A DNA stretch of 64,000 bases from an uncultured Gammaproteobacteria bacterium (GCA_947258785.1 CAMYJT010000013.1:82732-146731), one strand, 5' to 3'. Numbered from the stretch's first letter, positions 53,676 to 63,599 are shown. The notes: generated from the letters alone by a model not told the origin. Numbers and translations are program-made.

Positions 53676-56399
53676 ATGAAAACACTGCGCGGGTTTCTAC
53701 GAGGACGCAAATACGAAGGCCCACCACCGCAGATCGTCATCGGCCACACGACTGACAGGTCGGTGAAGGTTTGGGTGCGTGGTGACGCGGCCCATCGCTC
53801 GGTACAGGTGACGGTCGACGAAAACGCCGCGAGCGCGCAGGCCGGCGAACGCGAACAGAAGCTTGAGCTGAACAAGGACGACGATTTCACCGGCGTTGTC
53901 CAATTCGAGGACTTGGTTCCACAACTCGGCTACAGCGTAAAGGCACACTTTTCTCGGTCTGGCGCCGGTTCAAACGGCGATGTTGTGGTCACCGTGGAGG
54001 GCCGTTTTCGCACCTTCCCGCGGAAAGAGGCGGCGTTCAGCTTTCTGCACGGTAGCTGCAATCTGTCGATAGTCACCGTCAACAATACGCTCGCCCTGGC
54101 CGCGGGGGCGTCCGGCACCAAAGCGATCCGGGCGTCGCTCGAACGGCCGCCTACCCCGACCGGAGATTGGAAAAGGCTCAAGAGATTTCTGTTCAGGTGG
54201 CGCGGGTACGCGGCGGTCGGACACCTAATCAAGATCTTATTCGATCTAAGCCTGTGCCTGACCGATTGGCTCAAACAGCCGGGCGAGCCAAAGTTGAGAA
54301 GTCCATTCCTGCGGCTCTCGGGTCAGATCGAGACCTGGACCCTCGCTTTCGAGGCCGGTGAGGAGGAGCCCACCGCGGGCAGCGCCATTGTCGGCGCCAG
54401 GTCCCGGGCCACCGGCTACGTGTTCCACCGCCCCGAGGCGTCGGGGTCGTGGACCGACAAAAATGCCGCGGGATGTCTCGAGCTGTCGCAGGTCGATGGC
54501 ACCTTTGAATCCAGCGAGGCCCTGTGCATCGCCCCCCGGACGGCGGCCGTGGCGGTTTCCGATGCAGTTGTAAAGAACCACGCCTGCACAATCGCTTTCG
54601 AGGCCGGTGAGGACGAGCCGTCCAGGAACAGTCTCATATATGGCGCGAGCTCCAGGGCCACCGGACGGCTAGACGGATGCCCCAAGGTTGCGGGTGCCTG
54701 GGCCGACGGCGATGCCGCGGGGTCGTTCGAGCTGTCGCAGGTCAACGGTGTCTTCGAACCCGGCGAGGCCTTGTGCGCCTGCAGGACGATGGGCAGAGCG
54801 GCCGCGAAGTCGGTCGAGATTCGCGGCACGTGGTCCATCGAGTTTAAGGCCGGTCGGGGTGATCCGCGCGTCGGTGACACGGTGACCAGCGAGACACCCT
54901 GGGCCACCGGCATACTGGCCTACCCGCCGACCCTGACCGCGGGGTTGTGGGCTGATGGCACGGCTGTCGGGGTGCTCGAGTTGGTGCAGGTCGAAGGGGT
55001 GTTTACGTCCGAAGCCATGATCAGTATCGGTTCCAGCACGAATGCCAAGACGGGTTGGGTTCACGGCATGTGGTCCATCGATTTCGAAGACGGCGGACTC
55101 AAGCTGGATCCCGGTGACGAGATCTCTGGTGAGACTAGCGGGGCCACCGGCACTCTGGCCTACCGCCCCGAGATTAATGGATCCTGGGAAGGCGGCGACG
55201 CCTCAGGGTCATTTATGTTGACCGGGGTCAGTAAGGAGTTTGAAAAAGGCGAGTTCCTGCTGTTCGGGGAACAGAAAGCGGCCCGGAGCACCTCGAAGGC
55301 GCGCGCCCTTGAGCCGGTCGAGGACGTACCGGCGTTCATGATCCATGCCGGCGATCAGATTTATTTTGACTTTCCGTTCAGCGATAGGCGCCCATCGCTG
55401 GACGAGTACCGGATGGCCTACCGCGAAGCGTGGTCCGAGGACATCGCGCTCAGGGCGTTTCTGGCGCAGTGCCCACACTATATGACCCTCGACGATCACG
55501 AGATCGTCGACCAGTTTGCGGTGGACAACAATTCGCACAAGTACCCGCCCGACGTGTATCTGCGTCATGCCAGGGCCGCGTACCGGGAATATGTACACAA
55601 ACGGCACCCCGGCGAAAAACAAAACGCGCTTTACTACGAATTCCAGTGCGGAACTGCCCGTTTTTTCGTCATGGACACGCGTACCGAGCGCTGCCGTCAA
55701 AGCGGACGGATGATCGGCCCTCAGCAGCTCGAAGACTTCAAGCAATGGCTGCAAAAGTATCCCCATGATCTCAAGTTCGTAGTCTCCGGCGTTCCGTTTG
55801 TCGGTGAATTGCGGGACCTGCCGCCGACACCGCCACCGGCGGATCCGGGCCAGCGCCCGCTGGTGCCGGACACCCGGGATCGGGATGACAAGTGGTGTGG
55901 TGAGGGTTACCGGCGTCAGCGCGAGGAAATCATCGATTTCATCGGCGAATCGCACAAACGCGCAAAAGCCAATCAAGACATCAGGCGGCTGATATTCCTG
56001 GTCGGTGACACGCACTGCTGTTACCACGCGACCATGGACATCGGCTACCGGCCCGCCGCCATCCACGAACTCGGCGCAAGTCCCGTCTATCAACTCGAGT
56101 TCAGCCGCCGCGACCAGTTTATCCGCCTTTACCGTGGCACGATTGAAAGGAAGGGTAATAAGAAGGCAAGAACCTATCGGATCGAGCTGCGGCAGTTCGA
56201 CAGCAGCGCCGCCGGCATCATAAAGCTGCGGGTGCGCTGTTTGCCCGGCCAATTCAATGGTCATGCGACGAGCACCCAGGAAGTAGCGTGGCAGGTGATC
56301 CGAACCCTCGGTGATGCCGAAGCAATTGGTGGCCGCGTCCGCTCGAACGAACACGGCAGTTTGCGTGGCCGCATCCACTTCTGGGAGTGCCACTCGTGA
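53676..56399 (+). CDS. PhoD-like metallophosphatase with four inserted beta-repeats
   Basis: 907 residues, no signal peptide. The N-terminal Fn3-like PhoD domain is about 15-115 (DRSVKVWVRGDAAHRSVQVT). The catalytic domain starts HGSCNLS (about 125-131), is interrupted, and resumes at MIHAGDQIYFDFPFSD (about 555), TLDDHEIVDQFAVDN (about 604), FVMDTRTERC and LVGDTHCCYHATMD (about 776), which are the metal-binding PhoD positions. Between the two halves are four tandem ~80-residue repeats (about 218-535), each with W(S/T)I(E/A)F(E/K)AG, a G-x-S-x-ATG core, a G-x-W-x-DG turn and a GxFELSQVxGxFEPGE-type end. Such an insertion is not normal for PhoD (about 500-550 residues). It is the first gene of a three-gene coupled operon. 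Confidence 0.85.
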   Translation: MKTLRGFLRGRKYEGPPPQIVIGHTTDRSVKVWVRGDAAHRSVQVTVDENAASAQAGEREQKLELNKDDDFTGVVQFEDLVPQLGYSVKAHFSRSGAGSNGDVVVTVEGRFRTFPRKEAAFSFLHGSCNLSIVTVNNTLALAAGASGTKAIRASLERPPTPTGDWKRLKRFLFRWRGYAAVGHLIKILFDLSLCLTDWLKQPGEPKLRSPFLRLSGQIETWTLAFEAGEEEPTAGSAIVGARSRATGYVFHRPEASGSWTDKNAAGCLELSQVDGTFESSEALCIAPRTAAVAVSDAVVKNHACTIAFEAGEDEPSRNSLIYGASSRATGRLDGCPKVAGAWADGDAAGSFELSQVNGVFEPGEALCACRTMGRAAAKSVEIRGTWSIEFKAGRGDPRVGDTVTSETPWATGILAYPPTLTAGLWADGTAVGVLELVQVEGVFTSEAMISIGSSTNAKTGWVHGMWSIDFEDGGLKLDPGDEISGETSGATGTLAYRPEINGSWEGGDASGSFMLTGVSKEFEKGEFLLFGEQKAARSTSKARALEPVEDVPAFMIHAGDQIYFDFPFSDRRPSLDEYRMAYREAWSEDIALRAFLAQCPHYMTLDDHEIVDQFAVDNNSHKYPPDVYLRHARAAYREYVHKRHPGEKQNALYYEFQCGTARFFVMDTRTERCRQSGRMIGPQQLEDFKQWLQKYPHDLKFVVSGVPFVGELRDLPPTPPPADPGQRPLVPDTRDRDDKWCGEGYRRQREEIIDFIGESHKRAKANQDIRRLIFLVGDTHCCYHATMDIGYRPAAIHELGASPVYQLEFSRRDQFIRLYRGTIERKGNKKARTYRIELRQFDSSAAGIIKLRVRCLPGQFNGHATSTQEVAWQVIRTLGDAEAIGGRVRSNEHGSLRGRIHFWECHS
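54329..55280 (+). repeat. Four tandem ~240-bp coding repeats inside the PhoD-like gene
   Basis: Repeat starts are near 54329, 54573, 54822 and 55060, so the period is about 240-250 bp. The protein units share FEAGEDEP or FKAGRGDP, ATGxL, GxWxDG-AxG and FELSQVxGxF. The first two are most alike. Confidence 0.8.
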
Positions 56400-59300
56400 G
56401 CCAAATCGACGCCATCGTGATCGGCACCGGCTTCGCCGGGGCAGTGACCGCCTGCCGCCTGGTCCAGGCCGGTTTGCGTATTTGTGTGTTGGAGCGCGGA
56501 CGCCGCTACGAGGCGGACGACTTCCCGGTCTATCCGGCGGACGGTCTCGGCGACACAGACGTCGACGGGCAAAGCGCCGCGCCATCGCCGAGCTTCTCGC
56601 GCTGGCGCTGGGGGTCGGATCACGGGCTGTGGGACGTCCGTAAGCTCGACCAGGTCATCGCCGTGCAGGCCGCGGGTTATGGGGGCGGCTCGCTGGTCTA
56701 CGCCAATGTCCACCTGCGCGCGCCGCCGCCTGTGTTTGACACGAATTGGCCTCCCAGACCATATCGCCGAGGTCCAGAGGGCCTGGACCCGTATTACAAC
56801 TTGGCCGCCTACATGCTCGATGTACAGCCGCTGCCCGACAGACATCCGCTGGCCAAAAGCGCTCAGCTGCAGCGCGCGGCGCACGAATTGAATCGGCGCA
56901 ACAACGGCGAGGCAAACGGCAACGGCGATGTCGTGAGCTGGTTCAAGCCGCCCTTGGCCGTAAATTTCGGCGAACAAGATTCCCCTCGTTTTATTAGAAA
57001 CAGACACAAGCGAACACAGGGAACTTGCCAACTGATTGGGGACTGCTGGCGGGGCTGCCCGATTCAGGCCAAGAACACCCTGGACCTCAATTATCTCGCC
57101 GAGGTCGAGGACGCGCGCGACTGCAGCGACAATCCGCTTGCCGACATCCGCACCTTGGCGGAGGTCACCTCAATCAAATACACCGTCCCGGACACCGGCA
57201 AGGAACCCTATTATACAGTCGAGTACACTGATCATCTGCTCAACGAAACGGGAAAAACCGTACAGGCCGGATATGTTTTTCTCTGCGCCGGCGCGGTCAA
57301 CACCACCGAGCTGCTGTTGCGCGACTCGGAAAAGGGGAATCTGCCCACTGCCAGGCGTGATTTGATCGGCAAACGCTATCACCTGAATGCCGATTCCCTG
57401 GCCGCGGTGTTTGATTGCGACGAACCGCACAGGGCGGATCGAGGACCGACGATCACCGGTGCCCTGCTCTATGATGCGACGGCCGGGGAGGGCCAACGTC
57501 AAGGCGCGGCGACGGACGGCAAAGACGGGCCGGTGTGGTTCCTGATTGAGGACGGCGGGTTCCCCGAAGACATGGAGCCGCTGCTCGGGATCTTCCGCAG
57601 CCCGTTGTGGATGCGCCGTAACCGCTACATCGAGTCGCCCGCAACCCGGGCCCGCCAGCGCGGCCGTTACCGCCGGCTTCCCCCGGGTTTCGCCAGGGAA
57701 ATCGTCTCCGGTGTGTCGGCCCGCATATTGACGACCCAGGGGCGGAGGCCGAAAGACGCGGTCACGGATGGCTGGCAAGTCCCCGGGTCGCTGCGCGAAA
57801 CGGCCGCGGATAACGGCCGAGAGGACCAGGACGGCCTGGAGCCAGCGGGCTTTGACCTGTGGCCGGTGTTGCCGGACTGGCTGGCGCGGGCGCTCGAGGA
57901 CGACCGCGATCAGCTGCTGGAGTACCTGGGTTGGCTTGCCGAGTCGATGATCAACGAGCTGCTCGATCAGGTCGACAGACGCATCACCCGCGAACTCGAC
58001 ATCGAAGCCCTGGTCGCCTCGTTCAAGCTCACCAGTTTCGACCCCGACGATGTCCAGCGGCTCTCGCGGGGGCTGCTCAGGCTCGCGACACAGGTGATCT
58101 GGGGCAGCGAAGCGGACATGGCGCGGCACGCCGCCGAGGTCCTGCTCAACAGGCTCGTGCCCGGCGGTACCCAGGACTTCGTCCAGTTGTTGTCCAAGCT
58201 GCTGGTCTGGGCCCTGGATTACCGCACCGGTGACGGCTATACCGGATTGCTCCTGACGATGGGCCGGGATACCGTTTCTTACCGCTTGGGGCTCGAACCC
58301 GGCAGGCGGGGCAAGGGCGCACCACGATTGTGGGCAAGGTGGGATCCGCAGCCGGATGCCGGCGCCCCCGTGACCATCCAGCCTATCACCAAGCAACAGA
58401 TCCTGGACGACATCGAGCAGGCCTGGCAGGACGACCTTCCACCGGACCAGTTGTGGCCGTTTTTGTCCTCGCAGTTGGCAAAATATGGCCCACACGTCTC
58501 CACGGACGCAGACGCTCCGGCGTCCGCCGAGCGCACCAAACAGCAGCAGATCCTGCGCGATATTGCCAAGGCCTGGCAGGGGGAGCTGCGCACCGACCCC
58601 ATTGAGCCGTTCATGCAACGCCGCTTGACGGTCCATGGCCAGGGCGGTTGCCCGCTGGCAGAAGACGAAGACAGCGGCGTGACCGCCCCCGATGGTCGGG
58701 TCTTCGGCTGTCCCGGTCTGTTCGTGATGGATGCGGCGGCTTTCCCCACACCGGTCGGCGTCAATCCATCGGCCACCATTCTCGCCGTCGCAGAGTACAA
58801 AATCGAGCAGTTCATCAAAACGCACGTCAAGGACGAATCGTGGCGTGCCAAGGAGTTCGAGAAAAGTCAGCAATGGGCAAACGACCAGCTTGACAAGCTC
58901 GATCCGATCGCCGCGCTGAACACCAAGCAGAGCAAGGCGCCCAAATCCCGGCCGGTCGGACTTAAGTTCAGCGAGTGGATGGAGGGGTTTCACTCGGATA
59001 TGACGGAGGAAATGCGCCGCAAATTTGTAGGGCGACAGAAACACCTCCAAGGCTCGCAGCCAGACTACCGGCACACCATCGCCGTTTTCCGGGAAGCGGA
59101 CCTAGAGGGAGCCGACAGCTATCGCACCATAAACACCGCGCTTCATGCCGAGATAGACGATCTGACCGAGTATATGAATTCACACCCGGCGCACCAGACC
59201 GGCACCGCGGGGCCGGGTGCTCTCAATTCGGTTGGTTCTGCGGGGCCGCAACCAGCCACGCCGAAGATCAAGTTGACCGGCACAATCGCCATCTCCGGTT

Positions 59301-59770
59301 GGCCGGAGCCCGGAGATCCGCAGTGGGAAACGGATCTGGAAGACGGTAGCGCGTTGTGGTTGTTTGCCGAGCATGGTGGCACGACGACATTCAACTACCA
59401 GCTGAATTTTAAGCATGAAGGCCGGCCGTATTACCTTTACGGCTTCAAGCATATCCACGACGACCCCGGACTGGACGTGTGGAAAGACACGACGACACTC
59501 TATTTCGGGCTCTTCGAGGTCAAGAATTCCGATGACCAGAACCAAGATAAATTGTTGAACCTGGGGATCCTGCGTGTCCCGGCCAGCAAATTCTTCAAGG
59601 AGCAGCTGAAATCCATCGAGGTCACCGGCACCCAGGACCCGGCGCGCCAGAGTTGGACACTCGGGGCGTTTGCCCAGTTTTTCTTTGGGCGCCTGGTGGA
59701 TGTCTACGTGCCGGAGATCGATGAGGTGGTGAACGTTGTGAATAACATCGTGACACGCACCCATGATTGA
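56396..59770 (+). CDS. Very large GMC-type (cholesterol-oxidase-like) FAD oxidoreductase
   Basis: 1124 residues from the GTG in a GTGA overlap with the PhoD gene (an in-frame GTG at 56387 is 9 bp earlier). The N-terminal FAD motif is IVIGTGFAGAVTACRLVQAG then LERGRRYEADD; YGGGSLVYANVHLR is the second FAD contact typical of cholesterol-oxidase-like GMC proteins. The ligand region has GTCQLIGDCWRGCPIQAKNT (Cys-rich), and the C-terminal catalytic part has GGCPLAEDEDSGV and FPTPVGVNPSATILAVAEYK. Typical enzymes have 500-550 residues. Here a ~370-residue insertion (about 330-720) and ~280 extra C-terminal residues are present. It likely oxidises an alcohol group of a hydrophobic molecule; the substrate is unknown. 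It overlaps the next gene by 8 bp. Confidence 0.85.
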   Translation: MSQIDAIVIGTGFAGAVTACRLVQAGLRICVLERGRRYEADDFPVYPADGLGDTDVDGQSAAPSPSFSRWRWGSDHGLWDVRKLDQVIAVQAAGYGGGSLVYANVHLRAPPPVFDTNWPPRPYRRGPEGLDPYYNLAAYMLDVQPLPDRHPLAKSAQLQRAAHELNRRNNGEANGNGDVVSWFKPPLAVNFGEQDSPRFIRNRHKRTQGTCQLIGDCWRGCPIQAKNTLDLNYLAEVEDARDCSDNPLADIRTLAEVTSIKYTVPDTGKEPYYTVEYTDHLLNETGKTVQAGYVFLCAGAVNTTELLLRDSEKGNLPTARRDLIGKRYHLNADSLAAVFDCDEPHRADRGPTITGALLYDATAGEGQRQGAATDGKDGPVWFLIEDGGFPEDMEPLLGIFRSPLWMRRNRYIESPATRARQRGRYRRLPPGFAREIVSGVSARILTTQGRRPKDAVTDGWQVPGSLRETAADNGREDQDGLEPAGFDLWPVLPDWLARALEDDRDQLLEYLGWLAESMINELLDQVDRRITRELDIEALVASFKLTSFDPDDVQRLSRGLLRLATQVIWGSEADMARHAAEVLLNRLVPGGTQDFVQLLSKLLVWALDYRTGDGYTGLLLTMGRDTVSYRLGLEPGRRGKGAPRLWARWDPQPDAGAPVTIQPITKQQILDDIEQAWQDDLPPDQLWPFLSSQLAKYGPHVSTDADAPASAERTKQQQILRDIAKAWQGELRTDPIEPFMQRRLTVHGQGGCPLAEDEDSGVTAPDGRVFGCPGLFVMDAAAFPTPVGVNPSATILAVAEYKIEQFIKTHVKDESWRAKEFEKSQQWANDQLDKLDPIAALNTKQSKAPKSRPVGLKFSEWMEGFHSDMTEEMRRKFVGRQKHLQGSQPDYRHTIAVFREADLEGADSYRTINTALHAEIDDLTEYMNSHPAHQTGTAGPGALNSVGSAGPQPATPKIKLTGTIAISGWPEPGDPQWETDLEDGSALWLFAEHGGTTTFNYQLNFKHEGRPYYLYGFKHIHDDPGLDVWKDTTTLYFGLFEVKNSDDQNQDKLLNLGILRVPASKFFKEQLKSIEVTGTQDPARQSWTLGAFAQFFFGRLVDVYVPEIDEVVNVVNNIVTRTHD

Positions 59771-61064
59771 ACGCGATTCCCACATCGACCGTACCGATGC
59801 GTGCCGGGGACACCCATTGTACAAACACCCTTTGTATGAGAACGGTAAGCTCAAGTGTTATCCACTCCCAGCGGGTGGTGTCGAGTTGTGTCTCTGGCGG
59901 TGGCGCAATGACGGCAAGATGCCCGTGTTGTTGTTGCACGGTGCGAGTGCCGGCGCCCAAACCTTTGTTATTCCGAAGCAACGATCATTGATGGACCGGT
60001 TGCACGAGGAGGGTTACGAGCCCTGGCTGCTGGACTGGCGCGGGAGCCTGAACGTGGCGGAGCGGCTGGGCAGCGACGGACTGCTCGACAACCGCGACAC
60101 GCTCGATTTCGATCACACCGCCGAGCACGACATTCCGGCCGCCCTCGACAAAATTCGCGAGCTGCGACCGGACGCGGACCAACTCGGTGCTGTGGGCTTC
60201 TGCATGGGGGGCGGGACGCTGGCCCAGGCCATCGCCGCTGGTTATGTCCAGGAGCGCGACCCGCCGCTCACCCATGTGGTGCTCATGACCCTGGGGCTGT
60301 TCTATAAGACGCCTGCCGTAAGCCTGCTCAAGGTCCAGGACCATCTGCTGGAGCGGTTGCGGGGTCTCAATCGGGGCGACGCTGGCGGCGAGGTGTTTGC
60401 GATCGATCCACGTGTCGACGATGGACGCTACCGCAACGAGCCCGGTTGGAGTTGGCCGGAACCGCTTGAGTATCTCTACCAGAACTGGCCCGGCCGGCTG
60501 CAGCCGTTGCACGACGTAGGGGAAATTAGGGATCTGCGTAAGGACGAGCGAGCCATACTGCGGATGTGCAACCGGGTGAGCTTTATGTTCGGCGACCCCT
60601 ACCGGGAAATGAACTTGGTCCCGGAGCTCCACGATAGCGAGCTGCCCAATCAGTTCGGGGCTATTCCGATCCGCATGTACGCCCACGGGGCCAAAAATGT
60701 GCGCCGGGGCTGGGCCGCTGGGTTTAAGGCGATCGATGTTGCCGGTGCGTCGGGCAACACCGAGAGAAAGGTTGGGGACCGGCATCCTTTGCGATTCATG
60801 CGTGACCAATGTCGCGATTGTTTCAACGAGTTAAAGCGGGTCACGCTGATCACCGGCGCCATGAACCGGCTCTGGCACCGCGACAGCATCGATTGCATGT
60901 ACGAGTGGCTGGTTCACCGACACGCCCGGCCGGGTGAGCGTGTTCGCAAGGTGATATTGGATGAATACGGCCACCAGGACCTGCTGTGGGGCGAGCAATC
61001 GCCCCGAGACGTGTTCCCCAAAATCCTGGACGGTCTTCAAAGTGACAACTCCGCCAGGGCCTGA
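59763..61064 (+). CDS. PhaC-like alpha/beta hydrolase with Cys nucleophile
   Basis: 433 residues; ATG within an 8-bp overlap (ATGATTGA) with the GMC gene. The fold shows VLLLHGASAGAQTFVIPKQR (oxyanion HGxS), LDWRGSLNVAERLG, the nucleophile elbow AVGFCMGGGTLAQAIAAG (G-x-C-x-G, Cys about 142 in place of Ser), RVTLITGAMNRLWHRDSID and the late His in DEYGHQDLLWGEQS. Cys in the elbow is shared by PHA synthases and dienelactone hydrolases, so acyl transfer or lactone cleavage is possible. In some actinobacteria a GMC domain and an alpha/beta hydrolase occur in one protein; here they are separate but coupled. Its 3' end overlaps the convergent decayed gene by 28 bp. Confidence 0.85.
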   Translation: MIERDSHIDRTDACRGHPLYKHPLYENGKLKCYPLPAGGVELCLWRWRNDGKMPVLLLHGASAGAQTFVIPKQRSLMDRLHEEGYEPWLLDWRGSLNVAERLGSDGLLDNRDTLDFDHTAEHDIPAALDKIRELRPDADQLGAVGFCMGGGTLAQAIAAGYVQERDPPLTHVVLMTLGLFYKTPAVSLLKVQDHLLERLRGLNRGDAGGEVFAIDPRVDDGRYRNEPGWSWPEPLEYLYQNWPGRLQPLHDVGEIRDLRKDERAILRMCNRVSFMFGDPYREMNLVPELHDSELPNQFGAIPIRMYAHGAKNVRRGWAAGFKAIDVAGASGNTERKVGDRHPLRFMRDQCRDCFNELKRVTLITGAMNRLWHRDSIDCMYEWLVHRHARPGERVRKVILDEYGHQDLLWGEQSPRDVFPKILDGLQSDNSARA

Positions 61065-62948
61065 GCGCAACGGGACTCGTAGTTGACCATGCCGAGCCGC
61101 ATCGCCGCGTCCCGGCCGCAGCGAAAGCAGCGCGCAGCCAGCCACCGCCGCCCACTCAGCGCCAGATACCGGCCGCGCCACAAATGGTAGTAGGGTTCGC
61201 CGATCGGAAAGGCGTAGCGATAGCGGCGGAGTCCGCGAATGGCGCGGCGCGCCTCGCGCCGCCAGTACGGGGCGTCCAGCGCCTCACCCCAACCCCCGAG
61301 AGCGACCTCGGCCAGGGCGGCATAGCCTTCGAGTGTGCTGTGGATCAGCGGCAGCTTTACGCCACTGACCAGCTCGAGGCCGCGCCGGGCGGTGGCGCGG
61401 CCCGCGCCCACCCGGCCCATGTGCAGGCGGGCCAGGGCGAGGGCGCCAAGGGTTGGAATCTGGTCGTTGCGCGCAGCGGAATCGCCGAGGCACTCCAGGG
61501 CGATTTCGAGCCGCTCAACCGCCGACTCCGCTGCCTGCCGACGCAGATCGCACAGGGCCAGAAATCGCAGAGCCCAGGACTGATGCTGCCGATTACCGGT
61601 TTTCTGCGCCCGGTCCTGTAACGCACGGGCCACCGACTCGGCGGCTTCGTTGCGGGCCTGGTGGTGGTTCAACCAAAACCGGACCGCTTGTGCATTGCCC
61701 CAGTTGACCCAATCGCCGAGCGGCACAAACAGGCGCTGAGCCAACTCGGCGCTGCGCTCCCCGATCCGCCAGTTTCCCACCCCGACGGCGTACAGGCTGT
61801 TGATCGGGTGCGCGTAGGCCTCGGCGGGAGACGCGCCCGATGCTTCGCCCACCTCTATCGCGCGCCTCAATAGGCTCTCGCCGATCCGGCGTAACCCCGC
61901 GATGCCGAGCAGGCCGCCGAGCTCTGCGTAGGCGCCGGCGAGGTCGGCGGACGGCGCCACTGTCTGCGCCTGCTCGATTGCGGCGACGGCGTCACACATC
62001 ATGGCGACCGGGTCGTTGGCGAAGAAACAGGCCGCCGCGCTGTGGCGATGGGCGCGCGCCAAGTCGCCCGCAAGCGTGTGGTCGTTGGTGGACTCCCGGC
62101 GGCGCGTGCCGTGCACATAGGCCTTTACCGCACGGATACCGGCGCGGCTCAACAGGCCGGCGCGGCTGTGGACGGCCGGCGAGCGCCAAGGCTTCGCGCG
62201 CCTCGATGCCGCGCTCCTCGACCCGGCCCAGGCCCTCGCCGGCCTCGGCGAGCGCGACGTGCCAGTGGATCAGCCTCGGTGTTTCGCAGGGGACCCGATG
62301 CGTGCGCTCGGTGAGTTCGAGACATACGCGCAACAAGCGATCGGCTTCCAAATAGGCGCCGGACGCCAGCGCCTGCGACGCCGCCAGCTCCGCGTACCGC
62401 ACCGTCGATACGGGGACGTCGGCCTTCGACCAATGGTGGGCCAAGGCGGCGTAGTGGGGCGGCAGATGTCCGGCGTGCAGCACTTCAATGCCATCGGCGG
62501 CCGACCGGTGGACTGCACGCGTCTGACTTGGGGTAAGCTGAGTGTAGGCCGCCTCACGGATCAAAGTGTGGCAAAACGCGTACGATCCGGACTCCCCGGT
62601 CGCCCGGATGAGTTGATCCCTGACCAAGTGATCCAATACGGCGTCGAGGCCGTCGGGGTTCTGTAGGTCAGGGAGCAGCCGTTGAAGCAGGGCCGCGTCA
62701 AATCGCTCGCCCAGTACGCTGGCCGCTTTTACCGCCAACTCATTTTCTGGAACCAGGCTGTCGAGCCGGCTGGCGACGGTGCCCTTGACCTTGTCGGTCA
62801 ACGGCATGTCTTCGCCTGCGCGATCCGTGAACGGCTCGGAGGATGCCAGCCGCCACTCGCCGTCACGGTTGGTGATGCGCCCGCTGACCTTGCAGATTTG
62901 CAGATTTGGGGTCAGGTCTTGCAATGCCGCAATGGATACACATGGCAA
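61037..62948 (-). pseudogene. Decayed ATPase/TPR regulator (C-terminal part of a cyclase-ATPase-type protein)
   Basis: Two overlapping frames make one protein. The upstream frame (62948 to about 62180) has DGEWRLASSEPFTDRAGEDM, KVKGTVASRLDSLVPENELA, LGERFDAALLQRLLPDL and CHTLIREAAYTQLTPSQTRA. This is the segment after the P-loop ATPase core in adenylate/guanylate-cyclase-ATPase and LuxR-type proteins. Near 62180 a frameshift moves the match to the second frame (RAGLLSRAGIRAVKAYVHGT), which continues as about 370 residues of TPR-like helices to 61037. The 5' part (cyclase or other sensor domain, and the Walker motifs) is missing, so the gene is truncated and frame-broken. Confidence 0.72.
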
Positions 62949-62963
62949 GACCTGGCCTCATAT

Positions 62964-63071
62964 TCATATCCCAAAGTAGACAAACAACAAGAAGATAACC
63001 GCAGCAACGAGCCATGCGGCTATAACATCCCGGCGAGTGATGATTCGGTCTTGGGGATTGTACGTAGTCAT
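62964..63071 (-). CDS. Possible 35-residue single-helix membrane peptide
   Basis: MTTYNPQDRIITRRDVIAAW followed by a hydrophobic run to VYFGI. A basic stop-transfer segment (RR) precedes one membrane helix, as in many tiny membrane proteins. No ribosome-binding site is obvious upstream. Family unknown; included as a low-confidence candidate. Confidence 0.3.
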   Translation of the reverse strand: MTTYNPQDRIITRRDVIAAWLVAAVIFLLFVYFGI

Positions 63072-63599
63072 GACTGTGGACCGTCGTAAAACAAGCATGG
63101 ACAGAAGGCTACAGAACGGCACACCAACAAGCTGTGGTGTTTCTCACAAAGTGCATGAACTGGTCGACGGTAAGCGCCAGCCGAACATCAACCGGGTACG
63201 GCGGCGTAGAGGAGCTGGAAGGAAATTTTTTGCCGAACCCCGTCACGCATCGCCGAACAATCAATAACGCCATTACCTGGTTCTCGGGTAGGAAAAAGCC
63301 TCATCGCCGCCGGCTCAGACTTTAGTCATGTTGCGAGAGGAAGCACGTATCGCGGCGAAACTTCGACATAGTGATTTAATGCGTCCTTTTGGGACCAACA
63401 GGTCTTTGTAATCGAAAACAATGCAATACAGGAAGCGCGTCGATACGGTACGATAGTAGTGTTGCCGGAGGGGATGGCGATTGCAGGACGTTGAGTGACC
63501 GGCGGTCGTGATCGTTCCCTTGGATCGATCGACGTGGCGTTCTTTATTTTCTGAACCGGTTTCAGCACAAGTCACCTATGCAGAATTCGCCTGGCTAAT
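63072..63599. other. Intergenic, nothing recognised
   Basis: 528 bp upstream of the final gene with no recognisable gene. Several overlapping minus-strand frames near 63315-63575 lack family features and are likely chance. Confidence 0.4.

Noticed and set aside
55209..56585. 458-codon minus-strand frame over the PhoD-like gene
   Set aside because: Antisense shadow; the plus strand has all PhoD metal motifs.
57170..59074. 634-codon open frame on the minus strand inside the GMC gene
   Set aside because: Antisense shadow of a GC-rich gene with clear FAD motifs on the plus strand; the translation is rich in Arg, Gly and Gln and has no family signature.
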